A stretch of 64,000 nt of DNA, taken from positions 806,001 through 870,000 of the forward strand of contig NZ_BSDC01000001.1 of the NCBI RefSeq assembly GCF_030268045.1. Reading direction: 5' to 3'. Each line of letters begins with the position of its first letter. Positions within the stretch are counted from its first letter, which is position 1. The DNA comes from Geothrix edaphica (GTDB lineage Bacteria; Acidobacteriota; Holophagae; Holophagales; Holophagaceae). Made by a program: the position numbers and the translations under genes. This document shows positions 9,833 to 17,948 of this stretch, one piece after another. The notes under the pieces are model-generated. The model ran no database searches and was not told where the DNA came from. It worked only from the letters and a program-made list of their open reading frames with translations.

Positions 9833-10915
9833 ATGGGCGAAGATATCCAGGTGGTGCCTCAGCAGGTCAGCATCCTGATCGTGGATGACCTGCCCATCAT
9901 CCGTCTGTCGCTCGAGCGCATCCTCACCAAGGCCGGCTACCGCTGCCGTACCGCGGAGGATGTGCCGGGGGCCCTCAGGGCCCTGGAGGGGGAGGCCTCG
10001 GATCTGGTGCTCAGCGACATCCAGATGCCGGGCGCTTCGGGGCTGGATCTGGTGAAGGCCCTCAAGCCCCGGATTCCGGATGTCTCCGTGGTGATGGTCA
10101 GCTCCACGGAGGCGGCGGAGACCGCCATCGAGTGCCTGCAGCAGGGAGCCTTCGGCTACGTGCTGAAGCCCTTCCAGCCAAGGGAGATCCTGGTGCAGGT
10201 GAACGCCGCCTTGCGGCGGCGCATGCTGGAGATCGCCTTCCGGGATCGCGAGGCCCAGCTGGCCCGGAAGGTCCGGGAACAGACCGAGCAGATCCGGGCG
10301 TCACGGGAGGAGGTCGCGCTCCGGCTCATTTCCGCCAGCGAGCACCGGGACCACGAGACAGGCACCCACGTCCGGCGCATCGGCCTCTACGCCGCCGAGA
10401 TGGGGCGGCTGCTGGGGTGGGACGAGGATGCCATCGAGACCATCCGGGCCGCCGCGCCCATGCATGACATCGGGAAGGTCGGTGTGCCGGACGCCATCCT
10501 CCAGAAGCCCGGCGCCCTCACGGATGAGGAGTGGGTCACCATGAAGCGGCACACCTCCATGGGCGCCACCATCCTCAAGGGGTCGAAGGTCCCTTTCATC
10601 CAGATGGGGGCCCGCATCGCCTTCGGCCATCACGAGAAGTGGGATGGCACGGGCTATCCGAGGGGCCTCAAGGGTGAGGCCATCCCCATCGAGGCCCGCA
10701 TCACCACCCTGGTGGACGTCTTCGACGCGGCCAGCAGCCGGCGCCACTACAAGGACGCCTGGCCCGAAGACCAGGTGGTGGCCCTGCTCCAGAGAGGCAG
10801 GGGCGTCCACTTCGACCCCCGGCTGGTGGACCTCTTCCTGGCGAACCTGGGGTGCTTCGCGGAGATCCTCGTCGCGAACCCCGATGAGGATCGCGACGAG
10901 GATCCCGGGATCTAG
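9833..10915 (+). CDS. Response regulator with HD-GYP domain (RpfG-like)
   Basis: A 360-residue cytoplasmic two-domain regulator expected to hydrolyse cyclic di-GMP. The receiver domain (about 12-130) has DD at 18-19, phospho-acceptor Asp62 in LVLSDIQMPG and the conserved Lys in YVLKPF. A helical linker leads to the HD-GYP domain. It shows His211-Asp212 in MHDIGKVGVPD, then HHEKWDGTGYPRGLKG, which contains the GYP signature, and finally DVFDAASSRRHYK. All metal-ligand motifs appear intact, so catalytic activity is likely. No adjacent histidine kinase is seen; it is monocistronic and ends in a 4-bp overlap with the convergent nrfD-like gene. Confidence 0.93.
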   Translation: MGEDIQVVPQQVSILIVDDLPIIRLSLERILTKAGYRCRTAEDVPGALRALEGEASDLVLSDIQMPGASGLDLVKALKPRIPDVSVVMVSSTEAAETAIECLQQGAFGYVLKPFQPREILVQVNAALRRRMLEIAFRDREAQLARKVREQTEQIRASREEVALRLISASEHRDHETGTHVRRIGLYAAEMGRLLGWDEDAIETIRAAAPMHDIGKVGVPDAILQKPGALTDEEWVTMKRHTSMGATILKGSKVPFIQMGARIAFGHHEKWDGTGYPRGLKGEAIPIEARITTLVDVFDAASSRRHYKDAWPEDQVVALLQRGRGVHFDPRLVDLFLANLGCFAEILVANPDEDRDEDPGI

Positions 10916-12165
10916 ATCTCCTGGGGCGGGGCTTCCACCGGGGTCCGCCCCTTGGTGATGGTGAACTCGCCCAGCATCATGGGGACCGCAGCCTTCAGCA
11001 TGAGGGTGAAGGCCAGGAAGCCGATGGCGAAGATGCCCGCGGCCACGGCGATCTCCGTGAAGGAGGGACGGTAGACGTAGATGTCCCCCAGCACGTCGGG
11101 CGTGAGGCCCGGGATGATGAGGCCCATGCCCTTCTCGATGTAGACGCTGGCGTAGATCAGCACGCACCCGATGTTGAGCGTCACCCAGTTCGTGCGGGTG
11201 CGGGGCACCAGGAAGAGGATGAAGGCCACCAGGCCGCAGAGGATGGAGGCCCAGGCGTAGGGCACCAGCGTGGTGTGGCCCTTGAGGCCGAACAGCAGGT
11301 ACTGGAAGTACACCATGTGCTCCGTGCCCGAGTACAGCTCCTTGAAGGCCTCGGCGGCGGTGAGGAAGAGGTTGAAGCCCATGGTGTAGGCCATCAGCTC
11401 GGCCACCTTGAAGATGGCCTCGTCCTTGATGGTGAGCTTGGTGGTCTTCCGCAGCACCTGGAGCAGGATGAGCAGGATGGCGGGACCCGAGCAGAAGGCC
11501 GAGGCGAGGAACCGCGGGGCGAGGATGGCGGAGTTCCAGAAGGGCCGCGCCGCCAGGCCGTTGTAGAGGTAGGCCGTGACGGTATGGATGCTCACCGCCA
11601 TGGGGATGGAGAGCAGCACCAGGGGCAGCACCAGCTTCTTCACGTAGTGCCGCTCGGTGTAGGCGCAGAAGAGCAGATAGGTGACCACGAACCAGTTCAG
11701 CAGCAGGTAGAGGTTCAGCACGATCACATCCCAGGCCAGCATGGACTGGGGCCAGTTCAGGCGCCCCACCAGCGGGATGATGTGCCAGAACCGGTCGGGC
11801 CGGCCGATGTCCACCATGACGAAGCCCAGGCACATGATGAGGGCGCTGATGGCCAGCATCTCGCCCAGGATGGTGATCTCCTTGATGGGTTCCCAGTCGT
11901 AGATGTAGGCGGGGATGACCAGCATGATGGCGGCGGCGGCCACGCCCACCAGGAAGGTGAAGTTGCCGATGTAGAAGCCCCAGGAGACCTGGTCGCGCAT
12001 CTTCGTGACGATGAGGCCGTCCTTGAGCTGGCCGATGTAGGCGCCGGCGCCGATGGCGATGAGGAGCAGAAGGAAGCCCACCCAGGCGTAGTAGAGGCGG
12101 CCGCCCTTGGTGATGAGGCGGAGGGTGCCGGAGAGGAATCCCGAGAAGTTTCTCAGCGTGAACAT
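10912..12165 (-). CDS. NrfD/PsrC-like integral membrane quinone-interacting subunit
   Basis: A 417-residue polytopic protein of the NrfD/PsrC family with roughly nine to ten transmembrane helices. It begins MFTLRNFSGFLSGTL and includes LGEMLAISALIMCLGFVMVDIGRPDR, a region conserved in NrfD-type subunits near the quinone site (only part quoted here as a motif). The family exchanges electrons between menaquinol and an attached Fe-S subunit. It lies 4 bp after the four-cluster Fe-S protein gene and is the last gene of the cytochrome operon. The arrangement tetraheme cytochrome, Fe-S protein, NrfD resembles the Geobacter Cbc4 (CbcSTU) quinol oxidoreductase. Confidence 0.92.
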   Translation of the reverse strand: MFTLRNFSGFLSGTLRLITKGGRLYYAWVGFLLLLIAIGAGAYIGQLKDGLIVTKMRDQVSWGFYIGNFTFLVGVAAAAIMLVIPAYIYDWEPIKEITILGEMLAISALIMCLGFVMVDIGRPDRFWHIIPLVGRLNWPQSMLAWDVIVLNLYLLLNWFVVTYLLFCAYTERHYVKKLVLPLVLLSIPMAVSIHTVTAYLYNGLAARPFWNSAILAPRFLASAFCSGPAILLILLQVLRKTTKLTIKDEAIFKVAELMAYTMGFNLFLTAAEAFKELYSGTEHMVYFQYLLFGLKGHTTLVPYAWASILCGLVAFILFLVPRTRTNWVTLNIGCVLIYASVYIEKGMGLIIPGLTPDVLGDIYVYRPSFTEIAVAAGIFAIGFLAFTLMLKAAVPMMLGEFTITKGRTPVEAPPQEI

Positions 12166-12169
12166 GGCC

Positions 12170-13102
12170 TCACACCCCGTAGAAGTAGAAGAAGTTGGGT
12201 TGGGTGTTCAGGTCTTCCTTGAACTTGAAGACGCGCTTGTTCTCGAGGATGTAGCGGATCTCGCTGTCCTTGTCGAGCAGGTTCCCGAACTTGCGGGAGC
12301 CCGTGGGGCAGATCTCCACGCAGGCGGGGTACTGGCCGTTGCGGGTGCGCTGGATGCAGAAGGTGCACTTCTCCACGACGCCCTTGGGCCGGGGCCGGTT
12401 GCCGAGGTAGTGCGTCTTCGGATTGACCTCGTCCGCAGGCAGGTGGGGCTCGCCCCAGTTGAAGTGGCGGGCGCCGTAGGGGCAGGCGGCCATGCAATAG
12501 CGGCAGCCGATGCACCAGTTGTAGTCCACCACCACGATGCCGTCCTTGTCCCGCCAGGTGGCGCCCACGGGGCAGACCTTCGTGCAGGGCGGCTTCTTGC
12601 ACTGCTGGCACTGGACCGGCATGTAGAAGTGGCCCTCCTGGGGCACCTCCTCGGGGTTGTAGTAGGCGTCGGCATGCTGGACGTTGACGCCTTCCTCCTT
12701 GTCCATCTGGAGGACGCGGATCCACTGGATCTCGGGGTCTCGCGACTGGTTGTTCTCCTTCACGCAGGCATGCACGCACCGGCGGCAGCCGATGCAGCGG
12801 CTGAGATCCAGGGCGTAGCCGAAGATGACTCCGGGGATGGCGGGCGTGTTGGCGACCTTCACCTCTCGGCCGTACTTCGCCTGGTATTCCTTCTCCAGCC
12901 GGGCGATGACATCGAGCACCTCCTGCTTGGAGAGCTCGCGGAAGTTGTGCTGGAGGAACTCCTCTTTGCTGAGGGTGCCGCAGCCCGTGAGGGCGGTGGC
13001 CATGGCGGCCGTGGCCGCGCCGAGGAATTCCCGGCGGGTGCCGCCGATGGTGGCGGGGGGCTCACAGCCCCCGATGGGGCACTCGGGCTTGTGGTCCGTC
13101 AT
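12170..13102 (-). CDS. Tat-exported four-cluster [4Fe-4S] ferredoxin subunit (NrfC/CbcT-like)
   Basis: A 310-residue electron-transfer subunit. The N-terminus carries a twin-arginine signal (TRREFLGAATAAMATALTGC) whose end also looks like a lipobox, so it is probably a periplasmic lipoprotein exported folded. Four cysteine motifs follow: CIGCRRCVHAC, CQQCKKPPCTKVCPVG, CIGCRYCMAACPYG and CTFCIQ with a distant ACVEICPTG, as in NrfC/DmsB proteins with four cubane clusters. The start at 13102 (MTDHKPECP) overlaps the upstream cytochrome stop by 4 bp. An in-frame open extension of 96 codons upstream is only the shadow of the cytochrome gene. It should pass electrons between the tetraheme cytochrome and the NrfD subunit. 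Confidence 0.93.
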   Translation of the reverse strand: MTDHKPECPIGGCEPPATIGGTRREFLGAATAAMATALTGCGTLSKEEFLQHNFRELSKQEVLDVIARLEKEYQAKYGREVKVANTPAIPGVIFGYALDLSRCIGCRRCVHACVKENNQSRDPEIQWIRVLQMDKEEGVNVQHADAYYNPEEVPQEGHFYMPVQCQQCKKPPCTKVCPVGATWRDKDGIVVVDYNWCIGCRYCMAACPYGARHFNWGEPHLPADEVNPKTHYLGNRPRPKGVVEKCTFCIQRTRNGQYPACVEICPTGSRKFGNLLDKDSEIRYILENKRVFKFKEDLNTQPNFFYFYGV

Positions 13103-13671
13103 CGGGCACCCCCTTTCCGGGTCTGGATTTGTTCGGGCGGCGTCGGGGCCGGCATGGGTTTCAGCGCCTGGAATCTTGGTGTGTGCGGGTTGTGGCAGTT
13201 GACGCAGAGCAGGTACTGCTTGGGTCCGTTCCAGCTGCCGGTGCGCTTGCCGTGGACGCCCACGCGCCAGTCGCGCAGCTTGTCCCCATGGCACTGTCCG
13301 CAGAGCTGGTAAGAGGCGGTGAAGGGGACTTTCTCGCCGCTGGCCAGGTGGAGGCTGTCCCGGTTGTTGGCGTCGTGGCAGTCCAGGCACCAGCGGCTCG
13401 CCGGCCCGTGATGCAGGGCGATGTCCGTGTGCATGTCGGTGAGTTCGCGGCGCTTGAGGTTGGGCTTCATGCTCTTGCCGTCATGGCAGGAGGTGCAGGG
13501 GAAGATGCCCTCACTGAAGGGGGGCGAGGGCACCTGGAGGCCCTCCGGGGCCGCGGGTCCCTCCACCTTGGTTCCAGAGAGCGGCTTGGCGGCGGGCGGA
13601 TCCGCGAAGACCGCCGGTCCCAGGAGGATCAGCAGGCCTGCCGCCAGCGTGGACAGAGTCGGGAGGCGCAT
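13099..13671 (-). CDS. Periplasmic tetraheme c-type cytochrome
   Basis: A 190-residue secreted cytochrome with four CxxCH heme sites: CTSCH, CLDCH, CGQCH and CVNCH. Additional His residues (DMHTDIALHHG, VGVHGK) could be distal ligands. The ATG at 13671 gives a clean Sec signal peptide (MRLPTLSTLAAGLLILLGPA) and has AGGA about 8 nt upstream. An alternative ATG at 13752 overlaps the DUF2339-like stop (ATGA) and has GAGG, but would put a Pro-rich 27-residue extension before the signal. It is translationally coupled to the Fe-S subunit and, by analogy with CbcS or NrfB, connects the quinone module to other periplasmic electron carriers. Confidence 0.92.
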   Translation of the reverse strand: MRLPTLSTLAAGLLILLGPAVFADPPAAKPLSGTKVEGPAAPEGLQVPSPPFSEGIFPCTSCHDGKSMKPNLKRRELTDMHTDIALHHGPASRWCLDCHDANNRDSLHLASGEKVPFTASYQLCGQCHGDKLRDWRVGVHGKRTGSWNGPKQYLLCVNCHNPHTPRFQALKPMPAPTPPEQIQTRKGGAR

Positions 13672-13748
13672 GAGGGGGTCCTTTCGTGGAGCGGGGCCGC
13701 GGGGCGGCGGTGGAATCGGAGCGGGGGTCGCGGGCCGGAGGAGCTTCG

Positions 13749-15542
13749 TCATGGGGCATCCTCGCTGTCTTCGTCCACGTCCTGGGCCGCGGGATTCCTC
13801 AGGAGGCGCGGCGCGAGGATGAGCGTCGTCCCGAAGCCCATGAAGGCCAGGAAGAGGGTCAGGGGCCGCCCCACGGCCATGTCCTCGAACAGGAACTTGA
13901 GGGTGGTGACCGCCAGGAGCGGGTAGACCATCCACCGCAACTCCAGCACGGGCACGCGGCGGCCCAGCCAGGCCAGGGCGATGGCGAGGGCAGACAGCAC
14001 CAGGGTGCGGGCCAGCGCAAGGCCGCCGGGTTCGGGCGTGCGGCCGCCACAGCAGGCCCAGATGGCCACGGCGCCGAGGCCCGCGGCGGCGAGGGCCCCC
14101 AGCACGAGGATGGCCGGTCGCATGGGGATGGTGACGGGATCCGGCGGCCGCCGGAGCAGGAAATACGCCAGGGTGGCGAACAGCGCGAGCAGGCTGGCCA
14201 GCCCCGCCGAAGTCGCCGGCGCGGTGGGCCCCACGGAATCCATGAACACATGGAGGGCCCAGGAACCCAGGCCGGAGGCCAGGGCGGAGGTGACGAGGTA
14301 GAGGCCACTCTGCAGGACAAGGACTTTCCGGCGCAGGCGCAGCGCCGCGACCATGGCGGCCAGGCCCAGGACCCCGCTGAGGGTGGCGAAGACGGGCAGC
14401 GGCAGGACGAAGGGGCCGCCCAGCAGGAGGAAGACCAGGGCCAGGAAAGTGAAGAAGTTGAAGTTCGCCCGGGTCTCATCCTGGTCGTCCGCGAAGGGGA
14501 GGGCGGCGGCGTAGCAGCCCACCCCGGCCAGGGAGATCCCCGCGCCCAGGAGGGCCGTGCCCGAACCGGAGGCCAGGGCGACGCGCACGGCGCCCCCGAA
14601 ACCCACCAGGAGGACCAGGGCGGTCTGGATGATCTCGAAGGCGTTCACCACCCGGCGCCGCTGGAGCATCCTGACGGCGAAGCTGCCGATGTAGACCGCT
14701 GCGAGGGCCAGGGCCAGGAAGAGGGCGCGGTTCAGGGACAGCCCGCGGTAGAGGTCCCCGGGGCCTCCCGGCCAGGCGGCCAGGACGGTGAGGATCAGGA
14801 TGCCGGCATCCGCCGCCAGAGCCGTGGGCCAGCGGAGCCCGTGCCAGCGCCGCCCGTAGGTGAGCCACAGGGCCCCGGCGCCCAGGGCGAGGAAGGCCGC
14901 CGCGAAGGGTTCGATGGACCGGCGGGCCATCATCACGAGGAAGCCGGAGCCCAGGGCCGCCAGGGTGGCGGTCCAGAGGGTGGCGTGGAGGTCCCGGCGC
15001 CAGGCCACGGCGGCGTGGAGGACCGCGACGGCCACCAGGAGGAGGGCGGCCAGTCCCGGCGCCAGGATGCCGAAGCGGGTGGAGGCCTCCACGAGCAGCG
15101 GGTAGGCGATGAGGATGGATGCGAGGGTGGGGAAGGCGGCATCCAGCGGGCGCCGAGCGCGGTGCCCCAAGATCGCCCAGGTGGCGGCGTAGGCGAGCCC
15201 GAGCGCGACCCCCACTCCGCGGGGCACCGTGCCGGCATCCACCAGGGCCCGGATGAGGTAGGCCCCGCCGAGGATGAGGCAGACCCGTCCGACGAGCCCT
15301 AGGATGCGCGTCGGGCTCGGAAGGGCGGCGTCGAGCAGGGGGGCCTCCTCCAGCAAGGGGCCGGGTGCGGGCGTGGGAGCGGGCGTGAGGGCGGACGCCG
15401 GCGGCCGGGCTGCCTCCAGGGTCCCGACCCGGGCCTCCAGGTCCCGGACCACCTCTGCCAGGGCGGCGAGGCGGGACTCCAGTCCCGCCGGCGGAGCTTC
15501 GCCGGGCGCGGCCTTCAGGGGTGGGACCTGGGCGGTGGACAT
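13749..15542 (-). CDS. DUF2339-like polytopic membrane protein
   Basis: A 597-residue protein with an N-terminal coiled coil (LESRLAALAEVVRDLEARVG, about residues 20-45), a Pro/Ala-rich linker, then many hydrophobic helices (roughly 16 or more) to the C-terminus. This layout, with a helical cytoplasmic head and a long membrane barrel, is what DUF2339 proteins look like; their function is unknown. It is the first gene of the minus-strand group that continues into the cytochrome, Fe-S protein and NrfD genes. A possible ATGA overlap with an alternative cytochrome start hints at co-transcription. Assignment to DUF2339 rests on overall architecture, not on a single motif. Confidence 0.75.
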   Translation of the reverse strand: MSTAQVPPLKAAPGEAPPAGLESRLAALAEVVRDLEARVGTLEAARPPASALTPAPTPAPGPLLEEAPLLDAALPSPTRILGLVGRVCLILGGAYLIRALVDAGTVPRGVGVALGLAYAATWAILGHRARRPLDAAFPTLASILIAYPLLVEASTRFGILAPGLAALLLVAVAVLHAAVAWRRDLHATLWTATLAALGSGFLVMMARRSIEPFAAAFLALGAGALWLTYGRRWHGLRWPTALAADAGILILTVLAAWPGGPGDLYRGLSLNRALFLALALAAVYIGSFAVRMLQRRRVVNAFEIIQTALVLLVGFGGAVRVALASGSGTALLGAGISLAGVGCYAAALPFADDQDETRANFNFFTFLALVFLLLGGPFVLPLPVFATLSGVLGLAAMVAALRLRRKVLVLQSGLYLVTSALASGLGSWALHVFMDSVGPTAPATSAGLASLLALFATLAYFLLRRPPDPVTIPMRPAILVLGALAAAGLGAVAIWACCGGRTPEPGGLALARTLVLSALAIALAWLGRRVPVLELRWMVYPLLAVTTLKFLFEDMAVGRPLTLFLAFMGFGTTLILAPRLLRNPAAQDVDEDSEDAP

Positions 15543-15695
15543 CGACCTTCCTCCGGGGAGGTGGGACCGAATCTGGATAAGGGTTGTTTGGATCTCATGC
15601 TCACCCGGACCGCGGGTGCGTCAAGCCGGATGAAATCATTCCAAATGACGCATAAAGAAAACAATGAATGGTGTTATCACATAATCACGGCGGGT

Positions 15696-15794
15696 TGATG
15701 GCGCCATCACAGGAGGTCGTGGGAAGAAACAGATCGCGGCAGGTGTCGGGACCTTCCAGGCCACTGGGAGAGCATGTGCCCGCCATCACAGGAG
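15696..15794. repeat. Palindrome plus 14-bp direct repeat in a divergent promoter region
   Basis: The 287-bp gap between the divergent DUF2339-like and histidine-phosphatase genes contains a locally AT-richer stretch (about 15630-15690). It also has a perfect 14-bp palindrome TGATGGCGCCATCA (15696-15709) and a 14-bp direct repeat CGCCATCACAGGAG at 15702-15715 and 15781-15794. The palindrome overlaps the first repeat copy. The layout is what a dimeric regulator binding site could look like. No functional proof is available from sequence. Confidence 0.5.
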
Positions 15795-15802
15795 AGCCGG
15801 GC

Positions 15803-15824
15803 CTCCGTTAACCTGGGGACGGAG
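15803..15824 (+). promoter_or_regulatory. Hairpin that would sequester the ribosome binding site
   Basis: CTCCGT (15803-15808) can pair with ACGGAG (15819-15824). The second arm contains the GGAG ribosome binding site located 5 nt before the ATG at 15830, so folding would hide it. The stem is only six base pairs, so the effect may be weak. Confidence 0.35.
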
Positions 15825-15829
15825 TTCCC

Positions 15830-16360
15830 ATGACCCCCGTCCGATCCGGCTTCCTCCTTGCCTGGCTACTCCTCTCCGGCCCTGGGCTCGCAGCCCAGGG
15901 CACGACGGTGGTTCTGCTCAGGCATGCCGAGCGCCAGTCGCTCTTCGACGGGGATTCGCCCCTGGCCGAAGCCGGCCGGCGCCGGGCGGAGGCCCTGGTG
16001 CCCCTGCTGGCGGGCTACCATCCCGCGGCGCTCTACACCTCGGATCTGAAGCGCACGCAGCAGACCATGGCCCCCACGGCAATCAAGCTCGGCCTGGTCC
16101 CCATCGTGCGGCCGAAGGCTGGCAGCGAGGCCCTGGCGGCGGAGATCCTCCGGGAGCAGCGCGGGCGCACCGTCGTTGTGTGCTGGCATCACGACCTGAT
16201 GAAGAAAGTCGCGCGGGCGCTGGGCGTGAGGGGGCCTGTGCCCTACTGGTCGCTGGATACCTACGACCGGATCTGGATCGTGACCGTCCCCGCTCAGGGT
16301 GAGGCCCGATTGGTGGTGAAGGTGCAGGAGCTAGCGCCAGCTCTCGTCGCGGCGTCCTGA
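15830..16360 (+). CDS. Secreted histidine phosphatase-superfamily protein
   Basis: A 176-residue phosphoglycerate-mutase-like (histidine phosphatase, branch 1) protein. A Sec signal peptide covers about residues 1-21 (SGFLLAWLLLSGPGLAAQ). The catalytic RHG motif appears as LLRHAER, with the second active-site His in VVVCWHHDLMKK, and YTSDLKRTQQTM is the usual phosphate-pocket segment. RHAE rather than RHGE is common in the family. The substrate is unknown; periplasmic members often act as general phosphatases. Its 3' end overlaps the convergent FAD oxidoreductase gene by 30 bp. Its start is preceded by an accessible GGAG only if the upstream hairpin is open. Confidence 0.85.
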   Translation: MTPVRSGFLLAWLLLSGPGLAAQGTTVVLLRHAERQSLFDGDSPLAEAGRRRAEALVPLLAGYHPAALYTSDLKRTQQTMAPTAIKLGLVPIVRPKAGSEALAAEILREQRGRTVVVCWHHDLMKKVARALGVRGPVPYWSLDTYDRIWIVTVPAQGEARLVVKVQELAPALVAAS

Positions 16361-17938
16361 GGCAGCCAACACCTCTTCCGCGGCGCGGAGGCCATGATCC
16401 TGGGCCTCCTCAAAGAGGGCCAGGCCGCTGAGTTCCGTGTGGGCGAAGTGGATGCGGCCGAAGGGCCTGGAGAGCGCGAGGAAGGCGGGATCCCACAGGA
16501 GGCCCGGCGCCGGGCGGACCATGGCATGGCCCCAGCGCATCACGTCGAGCCGCGCCACCAGGCCTTCCAGATCCGGGTGGGCGGGGCGCAGGTCCTCCAT
16601 CACCAGACGCGCGCAGGCGGGCCAGTCCAGGGTGCGCAAGCGCACCCGTTCGGCGTCGCAGTCGGGGCCCGCGAAAGGCCGGTACCAGGTCCAGACCGAG
16701 GGGCCGTGGTCGCGCAGGCTCTGGTGGGTGGCGGCCACGTAGCCCAGGGCCTCGCTGTCCCGCAGCACATTGTCCCAGGCCAGAGGGAAGGTGGATTCCT
16801 TGGGGCGCGCCCGCAACGTGAGGTTCGCCACCAGCCAGGGGGCGTTGCGGATGCGGGCCGCGGCAGGTCGCGCTCCGGCCAGGCCCTCAACGACATGTTT
16901 CGCCACATGCTGCGGGCCCGCGAAGATCACATGCTTCGCCTTCCATCCCACTCGCCTCTGGTTCAGGTTGTCCCAGGCCGTGACGAGGAGGCCATCCTTC
17001 TCCTCGCGGATGGCGGTGGCCATCACGCCACAGTGCAGGCGGTCGCCGCAGGCCCGGCGCAGATGGTTGACGAGGAAGCCGTTGCCCTCAGGCCAGGTGA
17101 GCAGGGGCCGCGAGTCCTCGCCGGGCCCCTGCTTGCGGGCCGCGAAGTAGAAGAGGCCCGCCCAGGCACTGGTGGTGTCCAGCCGGGAGCCGTAGTCATC
17201 CCGGCAGGCGTAGTCCAGGAGCCAGCGCAGGCGGGGTGAGGAGAAGCCGCGCTGATCCAGCCAGGCGGCGAAGGATTGGCCATCCAGGGCCACGGCCTCC
17301 GGCGCGTCCGAGCAGCGGGAGCGGGGGATGCTGAAGGCCGGGCGGCCCTTCGCATCGCGGAACATGGCCCAGCGGTCCACCTCGTGGAAGAAGGCGTGGT
17401 ACTGGCGCTCGTCCTCGGCGCTGGCGCCGGCCCGCAGGTAGAGGCCCTCCCACCACTGGCCAAAGGCGAAGAGGCGCTCCTCCGGCGCCCGGACCGTGGC
17501 CTCTTCCGCGAAGACGGGATCGCCCTTGGCGTCGAAGCCCTCCAGCACGCCGCATTCCTTCAGCAGCCGGAGCACCGCGTGGTTGCCGCGGTCCGGAACG
17601 GGCAGGTAGTGGGCGGCCCAGGGGAAGGCGCTCACGTGGTTGCGGTCCGAGCGGGAGGTGCCGCCGGGCTCCCGCTCGAGCTCCAGCACCTGGAAGTCGT
17701 CCAGCCCGCCGCCCGCCAGCCGCCAGGCGGCGCTGAGCCCCGCCACGCCGCCGCCCACCACCAGTGTGGAAACCGGCGCGAAGCGCTCCGGCTCGGGGAA
17801 GTCGCCGCCGCGCAGCCAATGGCCCAGGGGCAGGTCCGGGCCCACCAGCTCGCCCGGGAAAGGGAACTCGGGCTTGCGGCGACAGGCCAGCGGAACCGCG
17901 GAAAGGGCGCCGGCGGCGAGGAAGTCGCGGCGCTTCAT
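16331..17938 (-). CDS. Tat-exported FAD-dependent oxidoreductase (amine-oxidase-like)
   Basis: A 535-residue flavoprotein. Its N-terminus MKRRDFLAAGALSAVPLAC combines a twin-arginine motif with a lipobox Cys, so it is probably exported folded with FAD and anchored as a lipoprotein. The dinucleotide-binding fold is clear: VVGGGVAGLSAAWRL, followed by ELEREPGGTSRS, as in monoamine/polyamine oxidases and phytoene desaturases. The middle and C-terminus show the family's substrate domain but no motif that fixes the substrate. It is the last gene of the operon and lies 10 bp after the spermidine-synthase-like gene, which suggests an amine or polyamine product as substrate. That link is inference. 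Confidence 0.85.
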   Translation of the reverse strand: MKRRDFLAAGALSAVPLACRRKPEFPFPGELVGPDLPLGHWLRGGDFPEPERFAPVSTLVVGGGVAGLSAAWRLAGGGLDDFQVLELEREPGGTSRSDRNHVSAFPWAAHYLPVPDRGNHAVLRLLKECGVLEGFDAKGDPVFAEEATVRAPEERLFAFGQWWEGLYLRAGASAEDERQYHAFFHEVDRWAMFRDAKGRPAFSIPRSRCSDAPEAVALDGQSFAAWLDQRGFSSPRLRWLLDYACRDDYGSRLDTTSAWAGLFYFAARKQGPGEDSRPLLTWPEGNGFLVNHLRRACGDRLHCGVMATAIREEKDGLLVTAWDNLNQRRVGWKAKHVIFAGPQHVAKHVVEGLAGARPAAARIRNAPWLVANLTLRARPKESTFPLAWDNVLRDSEALGYVAATHQSLRDHGPSVWTWYRPFAGPDCDAERVRLRTLDWPACARLVMEDLRPAHPDLEGLVARLDVMRWGHAMVRPAPGLLWDPAFLALSRPFGRIHFAHTELSGLALFEEAQDHGLRAAEEVLAASGRRDESWR

Positions 17939-17948
17939 GGCCGTGGGC

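Noticed and set aside
13671-13752. Cytochrome start at 13752 instead of 13671
   Set aside because: It has an ATGA overlap and GAGG upstream, but would place a Pro-rich 27-residue extension before a complete signal peptide. It is kept as an alternative, not chosen.
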